From positions 6,139,570 through 6,203,569 of the forward strand of contig NC_066587.1 in the NCBI RefSeq assembly GCF_905475345.1: a stretch of DNA of 64,000 nucleotides. The letters are read 5' to 3'. The notes under the pieces are model-generated. The model searched no databases. It was not told the DNA's origin and saw nothing but the letters and a program-made list of their open reading frames with translations. A program made the translations under genes and the position numbers. Below are positions 45,400-55,200 of this stretch, one piece after another; the stretch's first letter is position 1, and each line of letters begins with the position of its first letter. Source of the stretch: Vespula vulgaris. Its lineage: Eukaryota > Arthropoda > Insecta > Hymenoptera > Vespidae.

Positions 45400-45938
45400 C
45401 TATAGGAAATAAATATGATAAGTATAAAAAGAGGTATCACGTTAAACGAATGTCCTCCGTCACGAAAAAAAGCCATGCAAGATTGTTTAGTATTTTTCTT
45501 TTTTTTTTTTTTTCTTTTCTCTTTCTTACAAGGAACTTTAAGATTACTTATGCCCAGGTTGGATTTTTATAAACGAGGTGTTTCGATAACGATAACGTGC
45601 AATTTGATAACGTATTGTTGATATAAGGAGTTTTGACTCAGTCAATTGTTGTACGATGCGTTGCATACAAATTTTCTGTGGTCTTCTTATTATTTCTCTA
45701 CTCTTATCGATCATTTATGGTCCCTGATATAGTATATTTAATGTTATATATGCGTTAAGAATATTTCTCGTTATTTTCAGAATAAAATATTTCATCGTCA
45801 TCGAATAAAGTTATTCTATTTTGATACAGTTCACATTTTAACGATCAAAAGTCGTGACTTTTATTTCCATATATTAATCGAACTAAAAATTATTCGATTA
45901 ATATAACTGACATTAATCGGACTTTACAACTAATTTCT

Positions 45939-45941
<3 letters not shown>

Positions 45942-46018
<77 letters not shown>
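45942..46018. repeat. (CT)n microsatellite
   Basis: About 77 bp of nearly perfect CT repeat, a polypurine/polypyrimidine tract. Confidence 0.97.
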
Positions 46019-46024
<6 letters not shown>

Positions 46025-46550
46025 TATACACACACGCATATATATCTACATACATTCTCTCTTTAAATAACCGTTCGATATTTCGAATACTCGCTTGTTT
46101 CCACTTCATTCTACTTCGGTACATCGTATTAACGATACGGTTATCGTTATCGTTACAATGCGAGGACACGTATGTATATACAATGTTTCGTTATCAATGC
46201 CATAAATGCGTCCGAACGGATTAGCTTCCTTCTTATGACATTAATTGAGAAAAAAAGAAAAAAAAAAGAAAAAAAAAAAGAAAGAACTCCATAGTGCCAC
46301 TTTATTACGCATACAACGCATCGGTCACGATGATAAGAGAGAAGACACCGAAAAAAAAAAACTATGATGATTCGTCGATGACGATAAGAGAAATCCATTC
46401 ATATGGTTACGATATGACATTACATACAAATGCATAACCTTGCATTAATCAATTGAATCTACTAAACTAGCATAAAGTGCATTTAATATTACTTAACAAT
46501 TTCTATGACCATGTTGTTATCTCGATTTATGGACGATTATTACTTTATAC

Positions 46551-46697
46551 CTACTTGCAACTGAGGGGGAACGATGATAAAGATGCTATGTGAATGAGGG
46601 AACAGAGAAGGAGTCTTCTGTCTTTGACGTAGTTATGAAACATGTATTTTCGATCTTCAGCCGATGTCCCTGACGCGATAGGTTTATGGTCAGTCTC
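46551..46697 (-). CDS. Candidate alternative terminal exon (tentative)
   Basis: A tttattcag acceptor is followed by a 48-codon open frame in phase 0 (ETDHKPIASGTSAEDRKYMF and onward) ending in TAG at 46551-46553. It is phase-compatible with the upstream donor at 48145. It could equally be conserved 3' UTR sequence. Confidence 0.25.
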   Translation of the reverse strand, partial: ETDHKPIASGTSAEDRKYMFHNYVKDRRLLLCSLIHIASLSSFPLSCK

Positions 46698-47493
46698 CTG
46701 AATAAACTTTCTCTCTTCATCCTCTTTTCATCGAAAATTATCTTCCAGAATATCGATTCCATTATTCTCGATAATAAAAAAAAAACAGCACTAACGTATA
46801 TCACCTATTAACGTATGTCACATATATGAAAAGATAATAATATAAAAGTAAATAATAAAATGAGCAAAAGGATCAAAGGATCGAATGTTAAAAAATCTAG
46901 AGTAGAGATAAAAAAGGGGAAAAAAAGATTAAAAAAAGAGAAAAGAAAAGAAAAAAAAAATGTAAAAAGGAAAAGAAAAGATACCACGGTCGTATTTCAT
47001 TAACACACGATTTTCTCGGTCATGGCCATTGGCTGAAAATCGAGCAAATTCTCGATATAATGATCGATCGATGTAGAAACGAAGGTGTCCGTTGTTATTG
47101 GAAGGATGCGGGAGATATAAAGATTCCGTGCTGATCTCCGATGAGGTATCTCGTCGACGTTTATTTGATGATATGATGTGGTAATGACGATGCGAGCACG
47201 ATGCAAGGACAACGGGCTCCAAATTGGCAGTTTAAAATAGCGTTTACTATCACGCTAATTTCGCTCTACGATTTACCATTGTTGCTGAAGCACGGGCAAA
47301 GTGCGTTCAAAATTCGATTGCAGAAGCCACGGGCTCGGTTGTTCCAGCCGGCGATGGTATTGCCTCCTTTCAAACTACTGCCTGCACACATGCATTTACT
47401 CTTCTTTAATGCGAATCAATGTTTAAAGGGGAAAAAGGAGGACTACTGGCAAGAGGGGTTGCGTTACGAAGTTAGGGGAGATGCTAACCAGCA

Positions 47494-47497
<4 letters not shown>

Positions 47498-47547
<50 letters not shown>

Positions 47548-47580
47548 TCTCTCTCTTTCTTTCTCTCTCTTTCTTTTTTT
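47498..47580. repeat. (CT)n/(TTTCTC)n microsatellite
   Basis: CT array degrading into TTTCTC units. SLSLSL and RERERE ORFs across it are artefacts. Confidence 0.97.
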
Positions 47581-47782
47581 GCCAACGAACTTTATCAATA
47601 AATTCAGAAATTAATGATAAATTTAGCTTGACTAGCATTCTACGTATACTCCGTTATACATTACACTTGTATATCTACACATACATACATATGTATATAC
47701 TCCAATGTGTTATGCATACGTATGTATGTCTCTCTTTCCCTTTTTATCTACCGTTCGCTCTTTCTTTCTTTCTCACGTTCAT

Positions 47783-47788
47783 TCTCTC

Positions 47789-47869
<81 letters not shown>
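47783..47869. repeat. (CT)n microsatellite
   Basis: Interrupted CT array of about 87 bp, 70 bp downstream (gene sense) of the microexon at 47941-47959. Confidence 0.97.
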
Positions 47870-47940
47870 CTTTGCAACTACGAAGCTACATAGATCTAAT
47901 ACGATGACGCGACTCTCGATTGAACCAGCTTAGTACTCAC

Positions 47941-48342
47941 CTTCGCCAAAGTCACCTCCCTGAAACATTTTATTGATTATTCGAGTGAAATTCTAATTAA
48001 GAAGATATTAAAAAGTCAGTAGCTGTGTAAAGATTTCAAAGTGGCTATCGCGAGGAAGGCTCTTTGAAGATTTTTCAAGAGACTCGGAAAAAAGGTGTTT
48101 GCACGATAAAAGCAAAGCGATTCTCAAATGAATGTTTTCTTTACCTCCTCTTGTTCCTTCCTTTTGGAAGCTTCTATGGCCGCTGTTTCGATAACCTCCG
48201 TCACAAATTTCGTCGTTTCTCTCATGAGTTCCTCGTCCTCCTTGAAAGCTTCTTTTCTTTGCTCCAACGTCCCAGTCATCAGATTTCTTTCATGCTCCTC
48301 CATCGTAGGCGATTGAAATGATAAGCTCGTCTTCTCGGTCAT
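47941..48342 (-). CDS. N-terminal exons of a small protein with a PKA-anchoring-like amphipathic helix
   Basis: Not recognised as a named gene. Exon 48145-48342 encodes 66 residues (MTEKTSLSFQSPTMEE and onward), mostly charged and helical. It has an in-frame phase-0 donor GAG|GTAAAG. A 19-nt microexon follows at 47941-47959, between a tttcag acceptor and a perfect GTGAGTA donor. It encodes GGDFGE plus one base. Residues 43-56 (TTKFVTEVIETAAI) show the hydrophobic spacing of A-kinase anchoring helices (F-V, V-I, A-A pairs three to four residues apart). That role is inference. The 3' end is unresolved: candidate last exons are at 46551-46697 and 45238-45399. No secretion signal or membrane segment is seen. 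It lies between two axonemal genes. Confidence 0.55.
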
Positions 48343-50134
48343 CGTAATAATTGAAAGTTTCTCCCTTTTGTTCTCTATATCAACGTATTCTTGAAAAATC
48401 TTTTATTACATTTATCTTCGAAATCGAGGAGAACTTCTTATATTCCCCATCGTTTAAATCCGTATTCCTCTTTCATTAAAGAAAAAATCCTTGTAACTGA
48501 AAGTAATGAAAAATAAAGATGAAATATATTTTATGAAATGAAATCGTTCGGATATTTACATGATCTTCTACGTTCGACCGACTTCCAAAAGCTTTACGTT
48601 AATATCATAATACGCATTAAAATTGCATCGACCTATCTGCATGAATTACCAACAAGTATCACATTACTTCAGCGTTATTAAAAGTATCTTACGCGTATGC
48701 AAGGTCGTTATTTACACAAAAGGCTATTTACACGCGTACGTTTACACGTATTAACAAGTCGTATACTCTCGGGCAAGCTGCCAACGTGAGAAGAATTTAC
48801 TGTGAGAGAAGTCAAGTAAAACACACACAAGAGAGAAAAGGAAGGAAAGAAAATAAAAAGAAGATCACGAGAATAATTTCGATATTCCCTTCAATTCTAA
48901 CAACTTGTTGTTAAATAAATAAATTCTAAAAACGTCCATTCAGGATAATCAAATTTCTATCGTGTCGTGAAAGCTCGATTACTCGAATATTCCTTTCGCG
49001 AGAGAAGCGTGAAAGCTTTGTCGTATTCTTTTCTACGTGTTAATATAATAAAGAATCTTTTTAGTCTGATTTCTCGGTCTAATAAATAGTAGCTTGAGCG
49101 TAAATGTATCAAGGACACGGCGATTGTTTATCCATATTAATGGAAAATTCTTTTTATTCGTTGAAAAATTCTATTCTCTCTCAATCGATATTTGATACGA
49201 ACAAAAAATCACTGATCATCGGCACACTCGCGTCGTCGCGAATAAAACTTCTAACGCGCGAGTAAACAAGAACCTATCACCATCGTTTGTTCCAAAAGAA
49301 TGAAAATTCACAATGCCTGTACCAATTTCTGGTCACGCGACGGAACATAAATGTGCCACAGGTGGCATGCGGTTTCTTCCTCGAGAAGCATGTAACCGCG
49401 TGCGAAGCATGTCTGATCGTGACTGCCCTGTGCTGATTGTATCTAATAACAAAAGCGTACTCTAGAGATCAGCCTTTTACTACCTTGAACGATATGCTTA
49501 TGAAAGCATAAAACCACTACCATCTAGCACCAACAGAGAGAACACTGCCACTACCACTCCCACAAAAGCCACCCAAGGAACCCTCACCCCTTAGTTTGCC
49601 TTGTCAAACCCTCCTACAGCTAACGTGTCATTGGCGTAACGTAAAAGGATTTACACCTAATCGTTAACTTCCATTAAATCAGTTCTTATTAAACTTGTAC
49701 GTATTCTCTTTAATTTTGTTGTCTTTAATAACACTAATTACGATTAATTATCTCTTTCGAAAGTCCTACCGAAATTCAAAGGACGTTACGGTCCCCGGGC
49801 TACAGTACAGCTCTCGGTAACGATCGACCACCTGCGGCCTCTCTTCCACGCTAGGCTGGCCTACTCGAGCGAATATTAACCCCAAGCCCCGAACCTTGTT
49901 GTGTCGATTTCGGAGCATGCGCTTCGACGACGCGCCGGCGCATGTTATCCTTCTCCCACGCTGCGTACTTACATATGTATGCGTAGATATATCTCTGTAA
50001 GTACACGGTATATATCTCTCGGTGTGTTTCTCTTCGTATAAGAAAAATTTTATATACGAAGAAACGATTTCAGAATATACATACGCACGCCCACACTTCC
50101 TAATTGTACTATTCGTTCCTAACGAACAAAAAAT
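48343..50134. other. Upstream region of the small - strand gene and 3' flank of the DRC10-like gene
   Basis: Probably contains the 5' UTR and promoter of the gene starting at 48342. The left part is AT-rich without ORFs. Part of it (about 49500-49640, 49780-49960) is clearly GC-richer. No additional gene is supported. Confidence 0.5.
49780..49960. promoter_or_regulatory. CpG/GC-rich promoter-like island with inverted GCATGCGC elements
   Basis: The most GC- and CpG-rich stretch of the window. It contains CATGCGC at 49916-49922 and its inverted copy GCGCATG at 49938-49944, which resemble NRF-1/EWG half-sites. It lies about 1.45 kb upstream of the start at 48342, so it is a plausible promoter or first non-coding exon for that gene. 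Confidence 0.4.
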
Positions 50135-51591
50135 CTATTTCCTTCTTGTTTTCTTCTTCCTCTTCAGTAACTGCCGTTCGTGATACAATCTCCACGTTTT
50201 CTGGATGATCTTAGCCGCACGATTTTGTTGAAAATGTTTCATTCTTTCTAAAAATGCTATCATTATTTCTTTCTCTTGTTCTTCCTTCAAACGAACATAT
50301 AATTCGTTTTGATCCATCAAACGTGTCTATAGAGAAATAAAGATGTTTAAAGAATTATAAAAGTAATGAACATTTTTAATTAATATGATGATAATGAAAT
50401 TGTGTGATTTTACGAACACGAAGTTCTTCTTGTTCTTCTTTAAGAGCGTTATTTGTGCTTGTCAGTTTTTCTAATAATTTATATTTAGTGCCAATTACAC
50501 GATCGTACTTTGCTAGAACTTCAATAGCTTTGTTTTGTACCTTCAGACTATAATATAACAATAATATTTAATATATTCTTAGTAAAATGATTAAATAAAT
50601 ATATATGTTAAAATGTATGTGTACTGTATGTACCGTGTGGTTCGTAAATCTTTCTCTCGTGTAGCATTTTCAGCATTTATCAATTTTATTTTTTCATCGA
50701 AAGAATCTATTTCTGTTCGAAGTAATTCCATTTTATTTTGATGCTCTTTGCAAATTCTCATTATTTCATGTTCAGATTTTTCTCTGAAAAATAATTTCGA
50801 ACGTGTTTGTATTGATACGTATTAAAATAAGCAATATATAATATAATAAAGTATGCATTTGTAAAAAAAAATATAAAATATATGGTTATGATATAAAAAA
50901 TTAAAAAAGGAATTAATTAATTAATTAAAAAATTAAATAAGAGCAAAAGATCATTACATTTGTTCAGCCATTTTTTTTTTCGCCATTTCTGTAATAGATC
51001 GACTTATCGATTCTTCTTTTGCGATATCGATAATCGTTTCCTCTTTAAACTCGTTGAATTTTAATATTTCCTCTTCCAACGAACAGCGTAAAGCTATAAA
51101 ACATAAAAGAGATAATACTACTCGAAAATGACGTAAACAAAGATAATAAGTAATTGTTATTCCTGGAAAGATAATCTATGATTTCATTATCTTTTTTTAT
51201 GGAAAAAAAACTTTGCACGAATAATTATATCTAATAGGTAACATGAACGTATTTTTTTTTTTTACCATCAACGTCCTTCACCGCCATCTTTAGATCTTTT
51301 TGACATGTATGTATTTTTATTTCGTACGTCTTTCGTATCATAGGTGTCGTTCGCATTTCTTTTTCGATTAAAATCTTGAATATATTTAACTCATCGATTA
51401 ATTTTTCCAGCGTTAAACACTTCTGTTTCAAAAATAAAACACAGAATGTAATGTTTATGTATAAAATTAATACCGCGGACATTTTATAATACAAAAAAAA
51501 ATATTACCATTGCCTTTATTTTTTTCGTAAATTCCACAAATAAATTAACCATTCTCTGAATCGCTATTTCGTATTGCGCATGTAAATCCAT
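50135..51591 (-). CDS. Coiled-coil IQ-motif axonemal protein, dynein regulatory complex 10-like (IQCD)
   Basis: Probable subunit of the nexin-dynein regulatory complex of cilia and flagella. Six coding exons join to 282 aa: 51591-51508, 51422-51266, 51093-50958, 50783-50634, 50547-50418 and 50326-50135. The N-terminal two thirds are charged coiled coil (KCLTLEKLIDELNIFKILIE; EEEILKFNEFKEETIIDIAK). The segment AIEVLAKYDRVIGTKYKLLE resembles the YD-containing core of DRC10. The C-terminus has one IQ motif, RAAKIIQKTWRLYHER (about residues 255-270), then a very basic tail ending TRRK. The donor of exon 5 must be GTTCGT to keep frame, because the nearby GTAAAA would break it. DRC9/IQCG is the main alternative. 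A 5' UTR exon ends at 52011, where ATG directly precedes the donor GTAAGT; that ATG gives only a short upstream ORF. Confidence 0.6.
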
Positions 51592-51628
51592 ATCTACAAT
51601 ATAAGTATACGTACAAGTAAATTGACGT

Positions 51629-51651
51629 GGTGTGTGTGTGTGTGTGTGTGT
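51629..51651. repeat. (GT)n microsatellite
   Basis: GT repeat in the 5' UTR intron of the DRC10-like gene. Confidence 0.95.
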
Positions 51652-51789
51652 TATACCGTCCCACGAATTGATAGCAATAAGTTACCTATCAACTATTGCG
51701 GATACAAACGCACGTTACTGCCCACGCTATTGATAACTAAAGAAATAAAGAAGCAATATAAAAGGCTTATTTACGTTTCTATGGTATCT

Positions 51790-51804
51790 ATTCTCATTGG
51801 CAAC
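51790..51804 (+). promoter_or_regulatory. X-box-like (RFX) motif near the DRC10-like gene
   Basis: ATTCTC-ATT-GGCAAC fits the relaxed insect RFX consensus RYYNYY(N1-3)RRNRAC. It lies about 200 bp upstream of the coding start and within the 5' UTR intron. RFX sites mark ciliary genes, but this consensus is degenerate and recurs often by chance. Confidence 0.25.
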
Positions 51805-52010
51805 GCGAATGTAATCTTCCATTAAAAAATCGAACAGATAACGACTTGTTGAAATTCAGTGAAATTCGTTGTCTTTATCAAATTATTATTGTTTTAACTC
51901 AACCTTTGATGGAGAACGTATTAAATAATTGGTTATATTTATTTTATTGGAAATAATTGTAATAATATGAAATAATTTTTAAAAAGAGAAAGATTTTTTT
52001 TTTGACTTAC

Positions 52011-52278
52011 CATTTGAACTTGATTCTTCTTTGTAATGAATACAGCGCTATCTATATGATGTTAGGAAAAACATTTTATATATCTTGTATTTCGATGAAA
52101 GCATATGATTGGTCGAGTACTAGGCGGTAAACCAATCCGCATACTTCAAATCAGATGCGTCTCTACGAAGATGCGTAAAAGAATGCATACATGCGTCATA
52201 TTCTATGTATGTATTATATAAAGCTACAATATTCATCTACGAACGGACACATATAGAAAGATTCGGTAGACGACAAAG
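52011..52278. promoter_or_regulatory. Shared bidirectional promoter region of the DRC10-like gene and SUGP1
   Basis: The 5' UTR exon of the - strand gene (donor at 52011/52010) and the SUGP1 start at 52279 leave only about 200 bp between the two transcripts. The head-to-head arrangement is read directly from the exon structure; shared control is inferred. Confidence 0.5.
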
Positions 52279-52284
52279 ATGGCG
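52275..52284 (+). promoter_or_regulatory. YY1/Pho-like motif at the SUGP1 start codon
   Basis: AAAGATGGCG overlaps the initiator ATG, as at TRAP1. Inferred from the motif only. Confidence 0.3.
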
Positions 52285-55200
52285 TATCGTGGTGTGAAAG
52301 GTTCTGATCCGTTTGTTTCAAAAACTTCACGAAATGAACGTTTCGCACAAATGTCGAAACAAGAACAAATTATTCAACAAAAGAAATTGGAAATACAAGC
52401 GAAATTGCAAGAACAAAAAGCGAAGGAAGCTGTCGAAAGTGTCAAAAAATCTAATTCACTTGGCCTAGCTACGACAGCCAACAAAGCTACTACATCCAAG
52501 TGAGTGCTCGACAATGTTTTCTTTGGTTCATCTAACAAGATACTCTTCTTTGTTTATTGAATCAACGTTTATTATGCTTCGACTATGTTTTTGTTATTTA
52601 TATTCCCTGTCTCTTTATGGTCTATTTTTCTATACAAGTGTTATACAGTGAATGAGATCAATCAAGAGTCACATTATGAACTAAACTCTGTTATTGTTTG
52701 CATTGGAGTTTCAATTCTTATCTTCTTATTGTTCCTTTTGTTCTACAATTGTTATTGAAATTTTACATTTCAATGTATATATTTGGTTTAATTCAAAAAA
52801 ACTGAGTATTCTTGTCTATGTTAAACAATTGTATATTCATGTTAACACGAAAGAATAACTTGTATATCTGTTTGATCTTTTTATCTTTCATAACAACACC
52901 GTGTACATTGATTTTTTAATACAAAACTAACTTAATTTCTACAAAGCCAAAAAGAAATTCATTCGATACTGCCGTTGTATTATAAATAGATGTTGAGTAT
53001 CGCATCTGATTATTTATAGGAAGGAGGACGAGAAGTCATCTACATCTGTGACAGTTAATCTGTTTGCCAATGATGGAAGCTTCCTTGATCAGTTCAAAAA
53101 GATTGCGAATAATAAAGGAACTGGAAAGCAAGCAGAGTCTAGCCAGTCAAAAGTTGAAGATAAAAGAGAAGAAAAGGTAGAAGAAAGAAATCATGATAAT
53201 AGAGAGAAAGAACGTGATAGAAAATGGAATAATGAAAAAAACAGAGATTGGGAAAACAAAAGAGATAGAAGAAGAAATGACTCAAGATGGGGAAGAAGTT
53301 CTGATAGAAGACACAGTTCGTCGTCTAGCCCATCTCCTACCAGGCATAGATCTTCTCTGAGTCCTGATCCAAGATCAATGTACAATCAACCTCCTCCAAA
53401 TGGACCACGACCACATTTTAATCAACAACAATATCCTCCCCAAAGTAACAATCAAACTTCGTCCATACCTCCTCTCATGTCTCAGCCTGTGATGCAAATG
53501 ACAAACATTCCTCCACCTAATATGAGAGGCATGACAACAAATATTCCACCTCCTAATATGCCTAGAATGCCGCCACCAAAAAATGTCAACAATAATTATT
53601 CCAATGTAGATAACCATTCTAATAATCCTAGAATGCAGATTCCTCCACCACATATTATAAGGCCTCCACCGCCACCGATACAAAATATTCCACCAAACAC
53701 TAACGTACCACCACCAAATATGCAAGTTCCACAAAATATGCCAATGACCAGCATACAAAACTTACCACCATCGTCAACTTCGCAACAACATATTATTCCT
53801 CCTCCACAGCAATGCAATATACCACCACCTACTAATTTGCAACCTCCCAATATTCCACCACCTAACATCCCGCCACCAAACATGTTGCCACCAATGTCCC
53901 AGATGCCTCCAAATATGATGCCAATTACTGCCTCTCAAACAATTGTAGTAACAGTACCTAATGTACCAAATGTACCTCCTCCCAATGTGATATCGTCAAT
54001 GATAATGTCCGCACCTCCTCCAGTTCATACCGTTCCATCTACTATAAATTCTGTACCACCTCCAAACTTGAATATTCCACCACCAAATGTCCCACCACCT
54101 ACAATAATACAAAATGCACCACCGCCGCCGCCGCCACACTTGATTCCAACTTCTTATCCTATACCTAATCAAGTACCAATCACAGTGGGACCACCCAACG
54201 TTCAAATTCCACCACCTGTGAGACCACCAGCTAATCTACAAGGCAATGAACAACTAGGTATGATGTGTTAATAACTTTTTTATCTACATCACCAATTACA
54301 AACATCATAGCGATAAATATAAATTATGTTTTACAAAGTATTAAGATCATAAAATATTATCAGTGAAGATACTTTTTACATGTCATGAATCTAATTTATC
54401 ATAAAGGAAATCTTCATCATCATATATAGTAAGAAATAGGTATGAAGAGTATTAGAATATTATAATATATATCTGACAAGAGTTTCTAAGTTTGTCCCAT
54501 AGAGGCTGAGCAACTGGCACGCATAGTCGCTGATTGTGGAGATGAAATAGAGCAAGAAGTACGAGAGAAGAATGCCCAGGACCCTAAATTATGGTAACTA
54601 CTGTCCTTACTGACCCTTATTTTGTTTACATCCGTTTTCCTACTCCTTCTATGTATATGTAACGCGTATAAAAATTATTGAAGAGTTAAAAATGTTATTG
54701 GTAGCTGATTACGTTTATTACGTCATTCTTTCTTTTTTTTTTATATTTTTTTTTTTTTCTTGAGCTTGATATATTGTGATAAATATCAGATACAACCTGC
54801 AGTTCCTTTGCAATGTGTGTTGTTGCAAGCAAATAGTAATTTTTTAAATGTACCCCATAAGGAACAATATTGCAAACAAAACAGAGTCACAGTCTTGCAT
54901 TAGTCTAGCATGTTTTATAGAGAGCATTTTTTAAGTAATATTTTTTTTTATATTTTTATTACATCAATGTTTAAAGATTATGAAAAGTTTGAAATTTACT
55001 TCTTAACAGTAGCGTTAAAGAATTCAAAAATACTAAACTTCTTGGTCTTTATTAATAAGATACCATTTCCTTCTAGATAACTTTCCAATATTATTTATAT
55101 TAAAACAATTTAGCCATTATATTGATTCGCAGAAAATTTATGATATGCATCCACCAATTTCCTGTATGAAATCCATTTATGTTGTTATTTAGATTATTAA

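Noticed and set aside
46929..47222. Two overlapping - strand ORFs of 97 and 70 aa
   Set aside because: No acceptor in a workable phase with an obvious pyrimidine tract, two frames open equally, no recognised similarity; kept only as part of the GC-island observation.
47423..47933. Overlapping ORFs of SLSLSL/RERERE on both strands (up to 150 aa)
   Set aside because: They read through (CT)n microsatellites; no non-repeat protein content.
52011..52013. ATG at the end of the 5' UTR exon as start of the DRC10-like protein
   Set aside because: Spliced to 51592 it runs out of frame and meets a stop within ten codons; the ATG at 51591 opens the full frame.
53191..54205. Several - strand ORFs opposite SUGP1 exon 2, rich in Trp/Gly/Ile (up to 127 aa)
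   Set aside because: They are the antisense of the Pro/Asn (CCN/AAY) repeats; the repeat composition removes stops. The + strand frame matches SUGP1 and splices in frame.
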